A stretch of 64,000 nt of DNA from Massilia soli (GCF_016809835.1 NZ_JAFBIL020000008.1:186001-250000), one strand, 5' to 3'; positions 15,747-25,155 are shown, counted from the first letter of the stretch. The notes: generated by a model not told the origin, from the letters alone. Made by a program: numbers and translations.

Positions 15747-17580
15747 AGGTCGTCCTCCAGTCGTCCTGATCTTGCGGTTCGGGTTGGTCCTTGCGCCACA
15801 GCAGCACGTCTTCCAGCACCAGCAGGTCCATCTCGGTGCGCATGAAGCAGCGGTAGGCGTCTTGCGGGCTGCACACGATCGGTTCGCCGCGCACGTTGAA
15901 CGAGGTGTTGACCAGCATCGGACAGCCGGTCTGGCGCTCGAATTCGCGGATCAGCGCGTGGAACTCGGGGCTGGTGAGGGCGTCGACCGTCTGCACCCGG
16001 GCCGAATAATCGACGTGGGTGATGGCCGGCACGTCGCTGCGCGGCTGCTTAATCACGCTCATCATGTCGTCGTCGCCGCCGTCAAAGCGCGCCAGGTCCA
16101 TCGGCAAGCGCCGGTCCTGGCGCAGCGGCGCCACCAGCAGCATGTAGGGACTGGCGGTGCCGAGCTCGAAGTAATCGGCGCAGCGTTCGCGCAGCACGCT
16201 CGGCGCGAACGGCCGGAACGACTCGCGGTATTTGATCTTCAGGTTCATCAGCGCCTGGGTGGCAGGATTGCGCGGATCGCCGAGGATCGAACGCGCACCC
16301 AGCGAGCGCGGTCCGAATTCCATGCGGCCGCTGAACCAGCCGACGATCTTGCCTTCGGCCAGCGCCGCGGCGATGGTAGCCAGGCGCGTGTCGCGCTCCC
16401 TGACTTGCTGGTAGGGCAGCGCGTTGCGTTCGACGAAAGCGAGCACCTCGGCGCTGGAATAGCGCGGCCCCAGCAGGCTGCCCTGCTGGGCATCGCGGCC
16501 GCGCGACGGCATTGTCCTGGGCTGGTCGAAATACATGTGGTTGGCCAGCAGCGCCGCGCCAAGCGCGCCGCCGGCGTCGCCCGCGGCCGGCTGGATCCAG
16601 ACCTCGTCGAAAATGCCTTCGGCCACCAGCTTGCCGTTGGCAACGCAGTTCAGCGCCACGCCGCCCGCCATCACCAGCTTGCTTTCGCCGGTGATCTCGC
16701 GCAGGTGGCGCGCCGTCTTGAGCATGATTTCCTCGGTCAGCTTCTGGACGCTGGCCGCCAGGTCCATCTCGCGCCGCGTGATCGGCGTTTCCGGCTGGCG
16801 CGCGGGACCGCCGAACAGCGCGGCGAACTTGTCGCCAGTCATTTGCATCGAATCGAGGTAGGCGAAGTAGGCCGTGTCGAGCCGGTAAGAGCCATCGTCG
16901 CGCACGTCGATCAGCGCGCGCCGGATGGTCTCGTAATAGCGCGGCTCGCCGTAGGGGGCCAGCCCCATCAGCTTGTACTCGCCGGAGTTCACCTTGAAGC
17001 CGCAGAAGTAGGTGAAGGCGCTGTACAGCAGCCCCAGCGAGTGCGGGTAGTTGATCTCCGAGAACAGCCGCACGGTGCTGCCGTCGCCGCTGCCCAGGCT
17101 GGTGGTGGCCCACTCGCCGACGCCGTCGATGGTCAGGATCGCGGCCCGCTCGAACGGCGACGGATAGAAGGCGCTGGCCGCGTGCGCCATGTGGTGCTCG
17201 GAGAACAGCACGCGGCCCTCGCGCCCCAGCGAGCCGATGGCGGCGCGCACATGGTCGTCCAGCCACAGCTTGTCGCCGAGAATTTGTCCGGCGGCCTGCA
17301 CGAACTGCGCGCGCCCGCGCGCACCGGCCGCCAGCGCGTTCTCGACTACCCGGTCGAAGGTGGCCACGGGGTTGTCGTAGAAGATGATCGCGTCGAGTTC
17401 GCTGGCGTCGACAAACCCTTCCTCGAGGCAGTAGTTGATCGCGTTGACGGGAAAGCGCGGGTCGTGCTTTTTGCGCGAGAAGCGTTCTTCCTGCGCCGCC
17501 GCGACAATCTGCCCGTCGCGCACCAGCGCCGCCGCCGCATCATGGTAAAACGCCGAAATGCCGAGAATCAGCCGGGACAT
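15733..17580 (-). CDS. Carbamoyltransferase (NodU/CmcH/TobZ family)
   Basis: A 615-residue enzyme that transfers a carbamoyl group from carbamoyl phosphate, through carbamoyl-AMP, to a hydroxyl of a sugar or natural product. It opens with the family signature ILGISAFYHDAAAALV and QEERFSRKKHD. The metal-binding histidines are in SEHHMAHAAS (H129, H130, H133), in the Kae1/TsaD-like N-terminal domain. The C-terminal YrdC-like domain includes the stretch GRMEFGPRSLGARSIL. I chose the ATG giving MSRLILGIS rather than the 100-codon upstream extension, because that is the true domain start. It overlaps the SGNH gene by 13 bp. Confidence 0.93.
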   Translation of the reverse strand: MSRLILGISAFYHDAAAALVRDGQIVAAAQEERFSRKKHDPRFPVNAINYCLEEGFVDASELDAIIFYDNPVATFDRVVENALAAGARGRAQFVQAAGQILGDKLWLDDHVRAAIGSLGREGRVLFSEHHMAHAASAFYPSPFERAAILTIDGVGEWATTSLGSGDGSTVRLFSEINYPHSLGLLYSAFTYFCGFKVNSGEYKLMGLAPYGEPRYYETIRRALIDVRDDGSYRLDTAYFAYLDSMQMTGDKFAALFGGPARQPETPITRREMDLAASVQKLTEEIMLKTARHLREITGESKLVMAGGVALNCVANGKLVAEGIFDEVWIQPAAGDAGGALGAALLANHMYFDQPRTMPSRGRDAQQGSLLGPRYSSAEVLAFVERNALPYQQVRERDTRLATIAAALAEGKIVGWFSGRMEFGPRSLGARSILGDPRNPATQALMNLKIKYRESFRPFAPSVLRERCADYFELGTASPYMLLVAPLRQDRRLPMDLARFDGGDDDMMSVIKQPRSDVPAITHVDYSARVQTVDALTSPEFHALIREFERQTGCPMLVNTSFNVRGEPIVCSPQDAYRCFMRTEMDLLVLEDVLLWRKDQPEPQDQDDWRTTYELD

Positions 17581-18596
17581 ACGATGCCCTTTCGTTGCGA
17601 AGCCTGCGCCAGCAGGCGGAACAGCAGTGGCGCCATCGACTCGGCCAGCGCGCGGTGGCCGTCGGGCGTGAAGTGGATGTCCGTTTCCCAGCGGAAGCCG
17701 CGCCGCTCGGCGGCCGGGTAGCCCAGGAAGTCCGGCAGCGGATCGTGCAAGTGGCAGCCTAGTTCGGCCGCTAGTTCGGCGAAGCGGGCCTGGTAGGCGC
17801 TGGCGTCGCAGGCCTGGTCGAGGTGCTGGGGCAGCGGCAGCGGCATCAGCACCACGGGGCGCTTGGCGCTGCGTATCCATTCGGACAAGATGGCGCGCAT
17901 CAGCAGCCAGCCGGGGCTGGTGGGCGAATCGTAGGCCGGCAGCGGCTGGTAGTGGGTCAGGCGCTGGACCGCATCCTTGGCGCCGACGGCGTTGACGATC
18001 TTGCGCAGCAAGGCGAAGCGGCCGCCCATGTCGACCGCGCCCTGCTCGGACGGCGGCAGCTCGTGCATGTCGAAGGGGGTAGGCCGCGGCGGCACATTGC
18101 GCAGCACCAGCGCGCCGCCATCGAGCGAGAAATAGGGTTTGGCGTAGATCCGTTCACGGCCGTCGGCGTCGCGGTGCGGGCGATAATGCGCCATCACGCG
18201 GCGGATGTTTTCAACAAACACCGCGATGACCAGCACATCGTGTTCGATGTCCTGGGCAAACTCGCGCCAGGCCAGGTATTGCTGGTCGGTGCCGGTCGAC
18301 GACAGCCCGAAATTGTAGGCTTCGACCCTGGCCCTGGCCGCCTCGCACAGGCGCGCCTCGAGGATGTCGGTATAGCGGTGATGGTTGCTGACGGCATCGC
18401 CGGCGGTAAACGAATCGCCAAAGAACAGGATGCGGCGCGCGCCCGGCGCCAGCGCCTTGACGAACGGACGGTTGGAGCGGAAGCCATCGTCGTTGGCATG
18501 CACCAGGTAGCCGCCGCCCTCGTGCTGGATGCGGGCTTTCAGGTTCGGAATGAAGCGGTAACCGACGACCGGGTGGTACTCGTAAAGCTGTCTCAT
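17568..18596 (-). CDS. SGNH/GDSL-type hydrolase
   Basis: A 342-residue protein with an SGNH-hydrolase block. The nucleophile region is ILFFGDSFTAGD (Ser in GDSF), then NFGLSSTGTDQQ, and the catalytic Asp/His pair is in WETDIHFTPDGHRALA close to the C-terminus. The N-terminal 60 residues (YHPVVGYRFIPN) resemble proteins that precede carbamoyltransferases in glycan or natural-product loci. There is no signal peptide. The ATG chosen has a GGAG site; an upstream in-frame extension of 15 codons lacks one. It is the first gene of a three-gene overlapping operon. Confidence 0.82.
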   Translation of the reverse strand: MRQLYEYHPVVGYRFIPNLKARIQHEGGGYLVHANDDGFRSNRPFVKALAPGARRILFFGDSFTAGDAVSNHHRYTDILEARLCEAARARVEAYNFGLSSTGTDQQYLAWREFAQDIEHDVLVIAVFVENIRRVMAHYRPHRDADGRERIYAKPYFSLDGGALVLRNVPPRPTPFDMHELPPSEQGAVDMGGRFALLRKIVNAVGAKDAVQRLTHYQPLPAYDSPTSPGWLLMRAILSEWIRSAKRPVVLMPLPLPQHLDQACDASAYQARFAELAAELGCHLHDPLPDFLGYPAAERRGFRWETDIHFTPDGHRALAESMAPLLFRLLAQASQRKGIVCPG

Positions 18597-18759
18597 TAGA
18601 ACTCCGCAAGAAGGTCCGGACCGTGGTCCGCGCCCGGCCAATTCTGGTCAAAGAGCGCCTTCCTGCGTTTGTTCATTGTCAACCATTCGGCTGACCTCGC
18701 TGCCAACCCGCGCCGGGTTTGATGCTAAGAAATCAAGTGCCCGATTTACTTTCCCAGCG

Positions 18760-21303
18760 TTACGGCAAGTCCTCGTCCTGCAAGATCAGTTCCGGCGTCG
18801 GTTCGACGCGGCGCCCGGCTTCCTGCTCGCGCAGCGGTTCCGGTTCCGCGCGGCGTCCCGGGCCGGACTCGCGGAACGGCTCGGGATCAGCGCGCCGGCC
18901 GAAGCCCGGATCGCGCTGCGGCTCCGGCAGCTCGGGCGGCAGCACGATGATGTCCTCTTCGCCTTCCACCTCGACCGGGTCTTCCAGCACCGGCTCTTGC
19001 GGCGCGATGCCGTCTTCGTACAATTCGCCCGGCTCTTCCATGACCTCGACCGGTTCTTGCTCGCGCACCGGGGCGCTGCGCGGCGCACCGGGGAAGCTGG
19101 CCCTGGCGTCGATCTTGCCCGTGTCGAGCCCTGCCTTGAAGAAATCGCCCACCAGCAAGAGCGCATTATGGCCGCCCTGCCCCCAGTAATTGCTGCGCAT
19201 GGCCACGCGGTTGTCGTTGAACCCGACCCACGCCCCGGCCACCAGGTCCGGGTGCATCAGGATGAACCAGCCATCGGCGTTTTTCTGGGTGGTGCCGGTC
19301 TTGCCGGCGACGTCGGCGCCGATGCCGAAGCGGTAGCGCACCCCGGTGCCGGTACCGCGGTTGACGACCCCGCGCATCATGTCGATCAGCTGGATCGCCG
19401 ATGCCGACGACATCGCGCGGCGCGGCGATTCGCCGCCGAACTCGGCGATGACCCTGCCGTCGCGGTCGGTGATCCGTTTGACCACCACCGGCGCGCGATA
19501 CTCGCCCTGCGCGGCAATGGTCGCGTACGCGTTGACCATTTCCAGCAGGGTCACCGGGCTGGTGCCCAGCGCCAGCGAGGGCACCGGCGACAGCGGGCTG
19601 TCCTTGATGCCGAGGTCGCGCGCCAGCTGGACAATGCCAGGCAAGCCGACATCCTGCATCACTTGCGCGGTGATCGTGTTCTTCGAATACACCAGGCCGT
19701 CGCGCAGCGTCATCCGGTTGCCGCTCGAGCGGGTCATGTCGGTCGGGCGCCAGACCTTGCCGTCGCCGGCCTTGATGTCGAGCACCGCGTCGATGTAGGG
19801 CTGTTCCGGCGACAAGCCTTTTTCCAGCGCCGCCCCATACACGATCGGCTTGAAGGTCGAACCGGGCTGGCGCAGCGCTTGCGCCACGTGGTCGAACTGG
19901 TCGCGTTCGAAATCGCGGCTGCCGACCCACGCCTTGACCTCGCCGGTGTTCGGGTCCATCGCCACGAAGCCGGTTTCCAGCCGCGTCTTGGCGCTGCGCA
20001 GCTTGGCCATGAACTTGCGGTCCGACTTCAGCCGCTTGAGCACGGCCTTGCCGTCTTCGCCCGCCTCGACCGCATTGCGGTAGTCGCCGGTATCGCGCAC
20101 GAACTGGTCGAGCAGGCCGCGCTTGGATTTCCAGAAGTAATCGAAGGGGGTGATGGCATGGTGCATGCCGGCATACGCGCCGGTCGAGGCGGTGTACGAC
20201 AGCGGCGCCTGGCTCCATTCGATGTCGGCGATGATCTGCAGCGCCTGGCCCTGGCGTTCGACCGCGCGCACGGCGGCCTGCTGCAAGGACGAATCGAGGG
20301 TGGTGTGCACCACCAGCCCGTCAAGCTGGAGGTTGTAGTCGTTTTCGTCGGCCCACTGGATCATCCACTTGCGCACGTGCGCCGCGAAATGGCTGTCGGT
20401 GCCGCCGCGTTCCGGCTGGCGCTCGAAGTGCAGGCGCAGCGGGCGCTTTTTCAGCGCGTTGAAGCGGGCCTGGTTTATCTCGCCATGCTTGAGCATCTGG
20501 CCCAGCACCACGTTGCGGCGCTCGACCGAGCGTTCCGGATTGGTGACCGGGTTGTAGTACTTGGTCCCCTTGAGCATGCCGACCAGGGTCGCGCTTTCGA
20601 GGATGTCGAGTTTGGCGGCCGGCTTGTCGAAATAGGTGCGCGCCGCCATCTCGATGCCGAAGGTGTTGTACAGGAAGGGCACCGTGTTCAGGTAGGCTTC
20701 CAGGATCTCGGCCTTGCTGTAGGTGGCCTCGATCTTGAACGCCGTGATCATTTCCTTCAGCTTGCGGTTCAGGTTGCGCGAACGGCCGATTTCTTCCGGA
20801 AACATGTTGCGCGCCAGCTGCTGGGTGATGGTCGAGCCGCCCTGCGCATCGCCCTGCAGCGTGTACAGCACCGCGCCGACGGTGCGGCGGAAATCGATGC
20901 CGTGGTGATCGTAGAAGCGGTGGTCTTCGGTGGACACCAGCGCCTTGACCACGTGCGGCGAGATCTTGTCGAGCTTGACCCGTTCCTGCAGTCCCGACTC
21001 GAAGGTCGCCAGCTGCTTGCCGTCCGCGGTGACCAGCTTGCTGGCCTTGGCTTCGCGCGCCTGGCGCAGGTCGCTGATGCCCGGCGTCAGCGGGATCAGG
21101 ATCAGCACATACAGCAGCAACAGCCCCAGCAGGGCTGCGATACCCCACAGCGCGATCAGCGCGGCGCGCTGCGCCGGCGGATAGCGCAGCAAATGTTCCC
21201 GGAACCGCGCATAGCCGGCCTGGGCGCCGGTTGTCGCCGCGCTGCCCGCGCGCAGGGCCTTCTGGCGCATGCGTTGCGCCAGCTTGTCGTTATCGTCCAC
21301 CAT
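18760..21303 (-). CDS. Class A penicillin-binding protein (PBP1A-type)
   Basis: An 847-residue bifunctional peptidoglycan synthase. After a 45-residue cytoplasmic part comes one membrane helix (about 46-72). The GT51 glycosyltransferase follows, with STEDHRFYDHHGID (E126) and GSTITQQLARN. The transpeptidase has SxxK in QPGSTFKPIVYG, SxN in VYSKNTITAQ and KTG in DVAGKTGTTQK, so both active sites look intact. The last 110 residues are rich in Glu, Pro and Arg with repeated GRRxEPEP units, an unusual low-complexity periplasmic tail. The ribosome-binding site AAGG precedes the ATG. Confidence 0.93.
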   Translation of the reverse strand: MVDDNDKLAQRMRQKALRAGSAATTGAQAGYARFREHLLRYPPAQRAALIALWGIAALLGLLLLYVLILIPLTPGISDLRQAREAKASKLVTADGKQLATFESGLQERVKLDKISPHVVKALVSTEDHRFYDHHGIDFRRTVGAVLYTLQGDAQGGSTITQQLARNMFPEEIGRSRNLNRKLKEMITAFKIEATYSKAEILEAYLNTVPFLYNTFGIEMAARTYFDKPAAKLDILESATLVGMLKGTKYYNPVTNPERSVERRNVVLGQMLKHGEINQARFNALKKRPLRLHFERQPERGGTDSHFAAHVRKWMIQWADENDYNLQLDGLVVHTTLDSSLQQAAVRAVERQGQALQIIADIEWSQAPLSYTASTGAYAGMHHAITPFDYFWKSKRGLLDQFVRDTGDYRNAVEAGEDGKAVLKRLKSDRKFMAKLRSAKTRLETGFVAMDPNTGEVKAWVGSRDFERDQFDHVAQALRQPGSTFKPIVYGAALEKGLSPEQPYIDAVLDIKAGDGKVWRPTDMTRSSGNRMTLRDGLVYSKNTITAQVMQDVGLPGIVQLARDLGIKDSPLSPVPSLALGTSPVTLLEMVNAYATIAAQGEYRAPVVVKRITDRDGRVIAEFGGESPRRAMSSASAIQLIDMMRGVVNRGTGTGVRYRFGIGADVAGKTGTTQKNADGWFILMHPDLVAGAWVGFNDNRVAMRSNYWGQGGHNALLLVGDFFKAGLDTGKIDARASFPGAPRSAPVREQEPVEVMEEPGELYEDGIAPQEPVLEDPVEVEGEEDIIVLPPELPEPQRDPGFGRRADPEPFRESGPGRRAEPEPLREQEAGRRVEPTPELILQDEDLP

Positions 21304-21382
21304 GGTTGCCTTGCCAAATGTTCACTAATTCAGAATGGCCGAGTATAGCTGACGCGGACGACAAACAACGGTACGCATGCTT

Positions 21383-21727
21383 TCAGACAATATCCTGGTG
21401 GTTTGCCGGCGGCGCCAGCTTGTCGATATCGCGCCCGCCGAAGCGCTCCAGCAGCTCGGCGGCGGCAGCCGCTTCGCGCCCCTCGGCGGCGTCCAGCACC
21501 ACCATGCACAGCCCGCGCTGGGTCACGCGCTCATCGTTGCGCGCAGCGGTCCCGCGCGCCGCTTCGGTGCCGTTGTCAACGGTGAAATTACCCTGCACCG
21601 GGCCGGCTTCGTCGTCGCGCACGCTCACGCGCACCGCGTCGCGGGCATAGCCGGCAGCCAGCAGCGCGTCGCGCGCCGCTTCGGCGTCGGCATACTGGTC
21701 GAAGATGCGGATCATTTGTATCGCCAT
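21383..21727 (-). CDS. Small soluble protein, possibly YflT/stress-protein-like
   Basis: A 114-residue cytoplasmic protein with an alternating strand-helix pattern: MIRIFDQYADAEAARDAL, then VRVSVRDDE, then CMVVLDAAEGREAAAAAELL. The layout resembles the general-stress YflT-like domain seen in small proteobacterial proteins, but the match is weak and no catalytic residue is evident. The start has an excellent GGGAGGAACC site. It precedes the PBP gene by 79 bp on the same strand, so cotranscription is possible. Confidence 0.62.
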   Translation of the reverse strand: MAIQMIRIFDQYADAEAARDALLAAGYARDAVRVSVRDDEAGPVQGNFTVDNGTEAARGTAARNDERVTQRGLCMVVLDAAEGREAAAAAELLERFGGRDIDKLAPPANHQDIV

Positions 21728-21989
21728 GGTTCCTCCCAAGTCAGCAAGGCGCTATCGCAAGCGCCGGTTGCACGATGTATAGCACAAGCGCACGAGCCGG
21801 CACGCACAGCAGGCGGACTGCGGGATGGCAGAACAGGCTGACGGCCGGTCACGTCAACACCGGGGAATAGTTGCCATACTGACATCGAATAAAAACCAAC
21901 AGACCCGATCGCAATGTGACAAAGTGTGCATCTGTTGCTGTAAGCAACTGCTATTATCTTTCCCAATGGAAAATTAGCAGCGGAAATGT

Positions 21990-22400
21990 ATGCGCTTCGA
22001 CATCATGCCTCGATCGTGGGACAAGGCGAAACAGGCCGGCTGGTTGTCGGCGTTGTTTACCGCCGTTCTGGTGATTTTCGCCGCCAGTGCCGCATTGCTC
22101 TACGCGGCCATGCTCCATGAGGGCGAGCAACCGGCGCTCGAAACGGCCCCAGCGGCACGCGCCGCGCCGGATGCGCGCGCCCGCAAGATCGATGCGGTCG
22201 GCGCGGCCCGCTTTGCCCGGCCAAGCAATGCGTCCTGCGATGGGCGCACGCGCTGCAGCCAGATGAATTCCTGCGCGGAAGCGAAGTATTTCCTTGCCAA
22301 CTGTCCAGGCGCCGCGGCCGGGATGGAGCGCGACCTGAACGGTATTCCGTGCAGCAGGCAGTGGTGCACCGCGGGCGCGGCGCAACCGGGCCTACGCTAG
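21990..22400 (+). CDS. Excalibur-domain protein with one membrane anchor
   Basis: A 136-residue protein. One hydrophobic helix (about 19-42) is followed by an Ala/Arg-rich linker and, from about residue 82, a cysteine-rich block: CDGRTRCSQMNSCAEAKYFL, then NCPGA and DLNGIPCSRQWC. This is the Excalibur domain, normally a small calcium-binding motif DxDxDGxxCE. Here the acidic positions are partly replaced (ERDLNGIPCS), so calcium binding may be weak. The domain faces the periplasm if the helix acts as an uncleaved anchor. The upstream 250 bp are AT-richer and hold its promoter, but I could not place -35/-10 boxes. Confidence 0.78.
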   Translation: MRFDIMPRSWDKAKQAGWLSALFTAVLVIFAASAALLYAAMLHEGEQPALETAPAARAAPDARARKIDAVGAARFARPSNASCDGRTRCSQMNSCAEAKYFLANCPGAAAGMERDLNGIPCSRQWCTAGAAQPGLR

Positions 22401-23398
22401 GCCTGCAGCGGCACGGCCGCGCCGGCGGCGCGCCCGGAATCGACCTGCGCCGTGCCGCCGGCAGCCGGTTTCAACAGCAGCAGCTGGCCGTCCAGCACGC
22501 GAAACGCCAGCGGCGTGTTCATCCGGGTGACCTCGCCATCGGTGGCCACCTTGATGCGCCGCTTGCCGTAGAACTTGCGCGGCTTGACGATCATGCGCCT
22601 GAAGCTGAAGGTAATCAGGTTGTCGGCCTCCCCCAGCCGCCCGAGCATTGCCCGCAGCATCAGTCCCAGCATGCCAAGCCTGCCGACCGACTTCGGGGCG
22701 ATCGCGGCCAGCTTGCCATCTTCGACCGCGTCCGACAGTGGCGCGATGCCGATCTGCTCCATCTGCAGGCGGTTATTGCCGACGAACAGCGTGGAGGTAC
22801 GCATCAGATGCTCCTTGCCGTCGAGATCGAGGGTGATGCGCATGCGCCGGTGGGCGCTGAAAAAGGTCTTGATGGCGGAGATGAAGGCCACGAAACGGCT
22901 GCGGCCGAATTGCCTCTTGTCGAGCTCGCGCTCTTCGAGCATGCGCGGGTACAGGCCGATACTGGCGTTGACCAGGAAAATCCGCTCGTTCACCGCGCCA
23001 ACCTGGACCGGCTGGACTTGCGCGTGCAACAGCGCGCGCACGGCATCGCCCAGGTCTTCCGGAATATGGTGGGTGCGGCCGAAATAGTTGAAGGTGCCCT
23101 GGGGCAGCACGCCGAACAGGCAAGCCTGCGCAACCGCTTCGCGCGCCACCGCGTTGATGGTGCCGTCGCCGCCCGCCGCGACCAGGATGCCGTCCGCGGC
23201 GCTGGCCCTGGCGGCAACGGCGGCGGCGATCTCGGCAATGTTTTCCGGATCGTCCACCAGGGTCAGCTCGAAACGCCGGCCGGCCTGCGTCAGCACGTCC
23301 TCGATCACCGCACGGCGTTCCTCGGTTTCCGATGAACCGGACCCGGCATTGAGAACGATGAAAAACGTCGCCTGTGGATCGGGCGTGGCTGGATGCAT
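22397..23398 (-). CDS. Diacylglycerol kinase-type lipid kinase (YegS/DAGK family)
   Basis: A 333-residue cytoplasmic lipid kinase. The diagnostic motifs are VLNAGSGS at the start (nucleotide loop), VAAGGDGTIN and VLPQGTFNYFGRTHHIP. Length and order match the DAGK/YegS family, which phosphorylates diacylglycerol or related lipids with ATP. The C-terminal beta-domain is complete (VATDGEV, MNTPLAFRVL). It ends convergently with the Excalibur gene, overlapping by 4 bp. The exact lipid substrate cannot be read from sequence. Confidence 0.88.
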   Translation of the reverse strand: MHPATPDPQATFFIVLNAGSGSSETEERRAVIEDVLTQAGRRFELTLVDDPENIAEIAAAVAARASAADGILVAAGGDGTINAVAREAVAQACLFGVLPQGTFNYFGRTHHIPEDLGDAVRALLHAQVQPVQVGAVNERIFLVNASIGLYPRMLEERELDKRQFGRSRFVAFISAIKTFFSAHRRMRITLDLDGKEHLMRTSTLFVGNNRLQMEQIGIAPLSDAVEDGKLAAIAPKSVGRLGMLGLMLRAMLGRLGEADNLITFSFRRMIVKPRKFYGKRRIKVATDGEVTRMNTPLAFRVLDGQLLLLKPAAGGTAQVDSGRAAGAAVPLQA

Positions 23399-23652
23399 GT
23401 TCTGGTCGGCTATCGTAGTGGTTTTCGCAACCCGGACTGTACCACCGGCGCGCGAATTTCACAGGGCCTGACCATGCGTCAACAGTGTGGCGCCAGCCTG
23501 CTCGCGCCGGGAGGGTGCGGCCTTGTTCGCTGCGCGTCCGCCGTGCGCGGACTTACGCGCAGCACAGCCGCCCGACCCGTTAGCGCAGGCAGCGGTACAA
23601 TGGGAGTTCCATACAGCATTTCCGGCGCTCGCCGCGGCCGGCCTCCCTGCAC

Positions 23653-24960
23653 ATGACGATGCCATGCATTTCCGCCGGCAACACCGGCTGTGACACCGGT
23701 TGCGGCGGCACGCCAGCGGCGCGCCTCAATGCCAGTTGCCTGTGCGTCAGCCATGAGCGGGCGGCGCTGGTCGAGGCGCTGGAGGCCGGGTCGGGCGACG
23801 CCGAGGTGGCCGCGCTGATCGCCGAACGCTGCCCGCACCTGTTTTCGCGCCAGCCGGTATTCGTGTCGCATCATCACGCCGAGCGCATCGCCGAGCTGAT
23901 CGCCGCGATCGAGTCGGTCATCGCCCTGCCCGCGTACCGCAAGGCCGCGCTGGCCGGCGCGCCGGCGATCGCGCGCCACGATCCGGGCGCGCGCAGCGTG
24001 TTCTTCGGCTACGACTTCCATCTCGGCGACAACGGCGTCGCCCTCATCGAAATCAACACCAACGCCGGCGGCGCCCTGCTCAACGCGGCACTGGCGCGCG
24101 CGCAAGACCCATGCAAGGCGCTGGCCGGCGCCGCCCGCGGCGCCCAGGATGCGCACCAGCTCGAGCAGGACATCGTGGCGATGTTCCGTGAAGAGTGGCG
24201 CCTTGGCGGCACCGGCGGCGCGCTGCGCAGCGTCGCGATCGTCGACGCCGACCCGGTCGACCAGTATCTGTACCCGGAGTTCCTGCTGTTCCGCAGGCTG
24301 CTCGAACAGCACGGCATCGCCGCCGTCATCGCCGCCCCCGGCGCCTTGCGCTGGGACGGCGCGCGCCTGTGGCACGGCGACAGCACGATCGACCTGGTGT
24401 ACAACCGCATGACCGACTTCATGCTCGAGGCGCCGGCCAGCGCGGCGATTCGCGCCGCCTACCTGGCGCGCGCCGCGGTCGTCACGCCCCATCCGCATGC
24501 GCACGCGCTGTACGCCGACAAGCGCAATCTGGCGATCCTGTCGGACCAGGTCCGCCTTGCCGAATTCGGGGTCCCTGAGGCCACCCGCCAGATCCTGCTG
24601 GCAGGCATCCCGCATACCGAGCTGGTCGGCGCAGGCGACGCCGAGCGCCTGTGGGGCCTGCGGCGCCAGCGCTTCTTCAAGCCGGCCGACGGCTATGGCG
24701 GGCGCGCCGCCTATCGCGGCGACAAGCTGACCCGGCGCGTATGGGACGAGATCCTCGGCGGCGTCTACGTGGCGCAGGCATTCGTGGCGCCGTCGGAGCG
24801 CATGGTCCGCACGCCGGCCGGGCCGGAAAACCTCAAGTTCGACTTGCGCGCCTACTGTTACGCCGGCAAGGTGCAGTGGCATGCCGCCCGGGTCTACCAG
24901 GGCCAGGCCACCAACATGCGCACCCCCGGCGGCGGCTTTGCGGCGGTGTACCTCGTCTAG
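23653..24960 (+). CDS. ATP-grasp-like protein, apparently circularly permuted
   Basis: A 435-residue soluble protein without an assigned function. The N-terminus is Cys-rich (CISAGNTGCDTGCGG, then ASCLCVS). An E-x-N metal motif, LIEINTNAGG (E133, N135), which normally closes an ATP-grasp domain, appears early. The nucleotide-binding lysine and glycine loop RFFKPADGYGGRAAYRG (K343), the hinge, FDLRAYCY (D397, R399) and TNMRTPGGG (N421) come at the very end. That order suggests circular permutation. It probably ligates a carboxylate to an amine with ATP. The start MTM has a second in-frame ATG two codons later. Confidence 0.6.
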   Translation: MTMPCISAGNTGCDTGCGGTPAARLNASCLCVSHERAALVEALEAGSGDAEVAALIAERCPHLFSRQPVFVSHHHAERIAELIAAIESVIALPAYRKAALAGAPAIARHDPGARSVFFGYDFHLGDNGVALIEINTNAGGALLNAALARAQDPCKALAGAARGAQDAHQLEQDIVAMFREEWRLGGTGGALRSVAIVDADPVDQYLYPEFLLFRRLLEQHGIAAVIAAPGALRWDGARLWHGDSTIDLVYNRMTDFMLEAPASAAIRAAYLARAAVVTPHPHAHALYADKRNLAILSDQVRLAEFGVPEATRQILLAGIPHTELVGAGDAERLWGLRRQRFFKPADGYGGRAAYRGDKLTRRVWDEILGGVYVAQAFVAPSERMVRTPAGPENLKFDLRAYCYAGKVQWHAARVYQGQATNMRTPGGGFAAVYLV

Positions 24961-25155
24961 CTGGCCGCGCCGTCGCGGCGCACCAGCCATCCGGCGCTGA
25001 CGGCAGCGGGCGCCGCAGGCGTGGCGGCCCAGGTCCAGGCCGCGTTCGTGAAGCGGCGCGGCTGTACTACGGGCCAGTGTCGGCTCGCCGCCGGTCCGCC
25101 CGGACAGCGTTGATGCACCGCCTGCTGACGGCGCCGTTGCCAGGCGGGAACGCGC

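Noticed and set aside
15664..17721. 685-codon plus-strand frame opposite the carbamoyltransferase
   Set aside because: Shadow of the carbamoyltransferase gene; no signal, domain or start context.
18715..18735. Hairpin AACCCG-CGC-CGGGTT after the PBP gene as terminator
   Set aside because: Short stem and no T-tract on the minus strand.
18676..21348. 890-codon plus-strand frame opposite the penicillin-binding protein gene
   Set aside because: The longest shadow in the window. The minus strand has all PBP motifs, while this frame has none.
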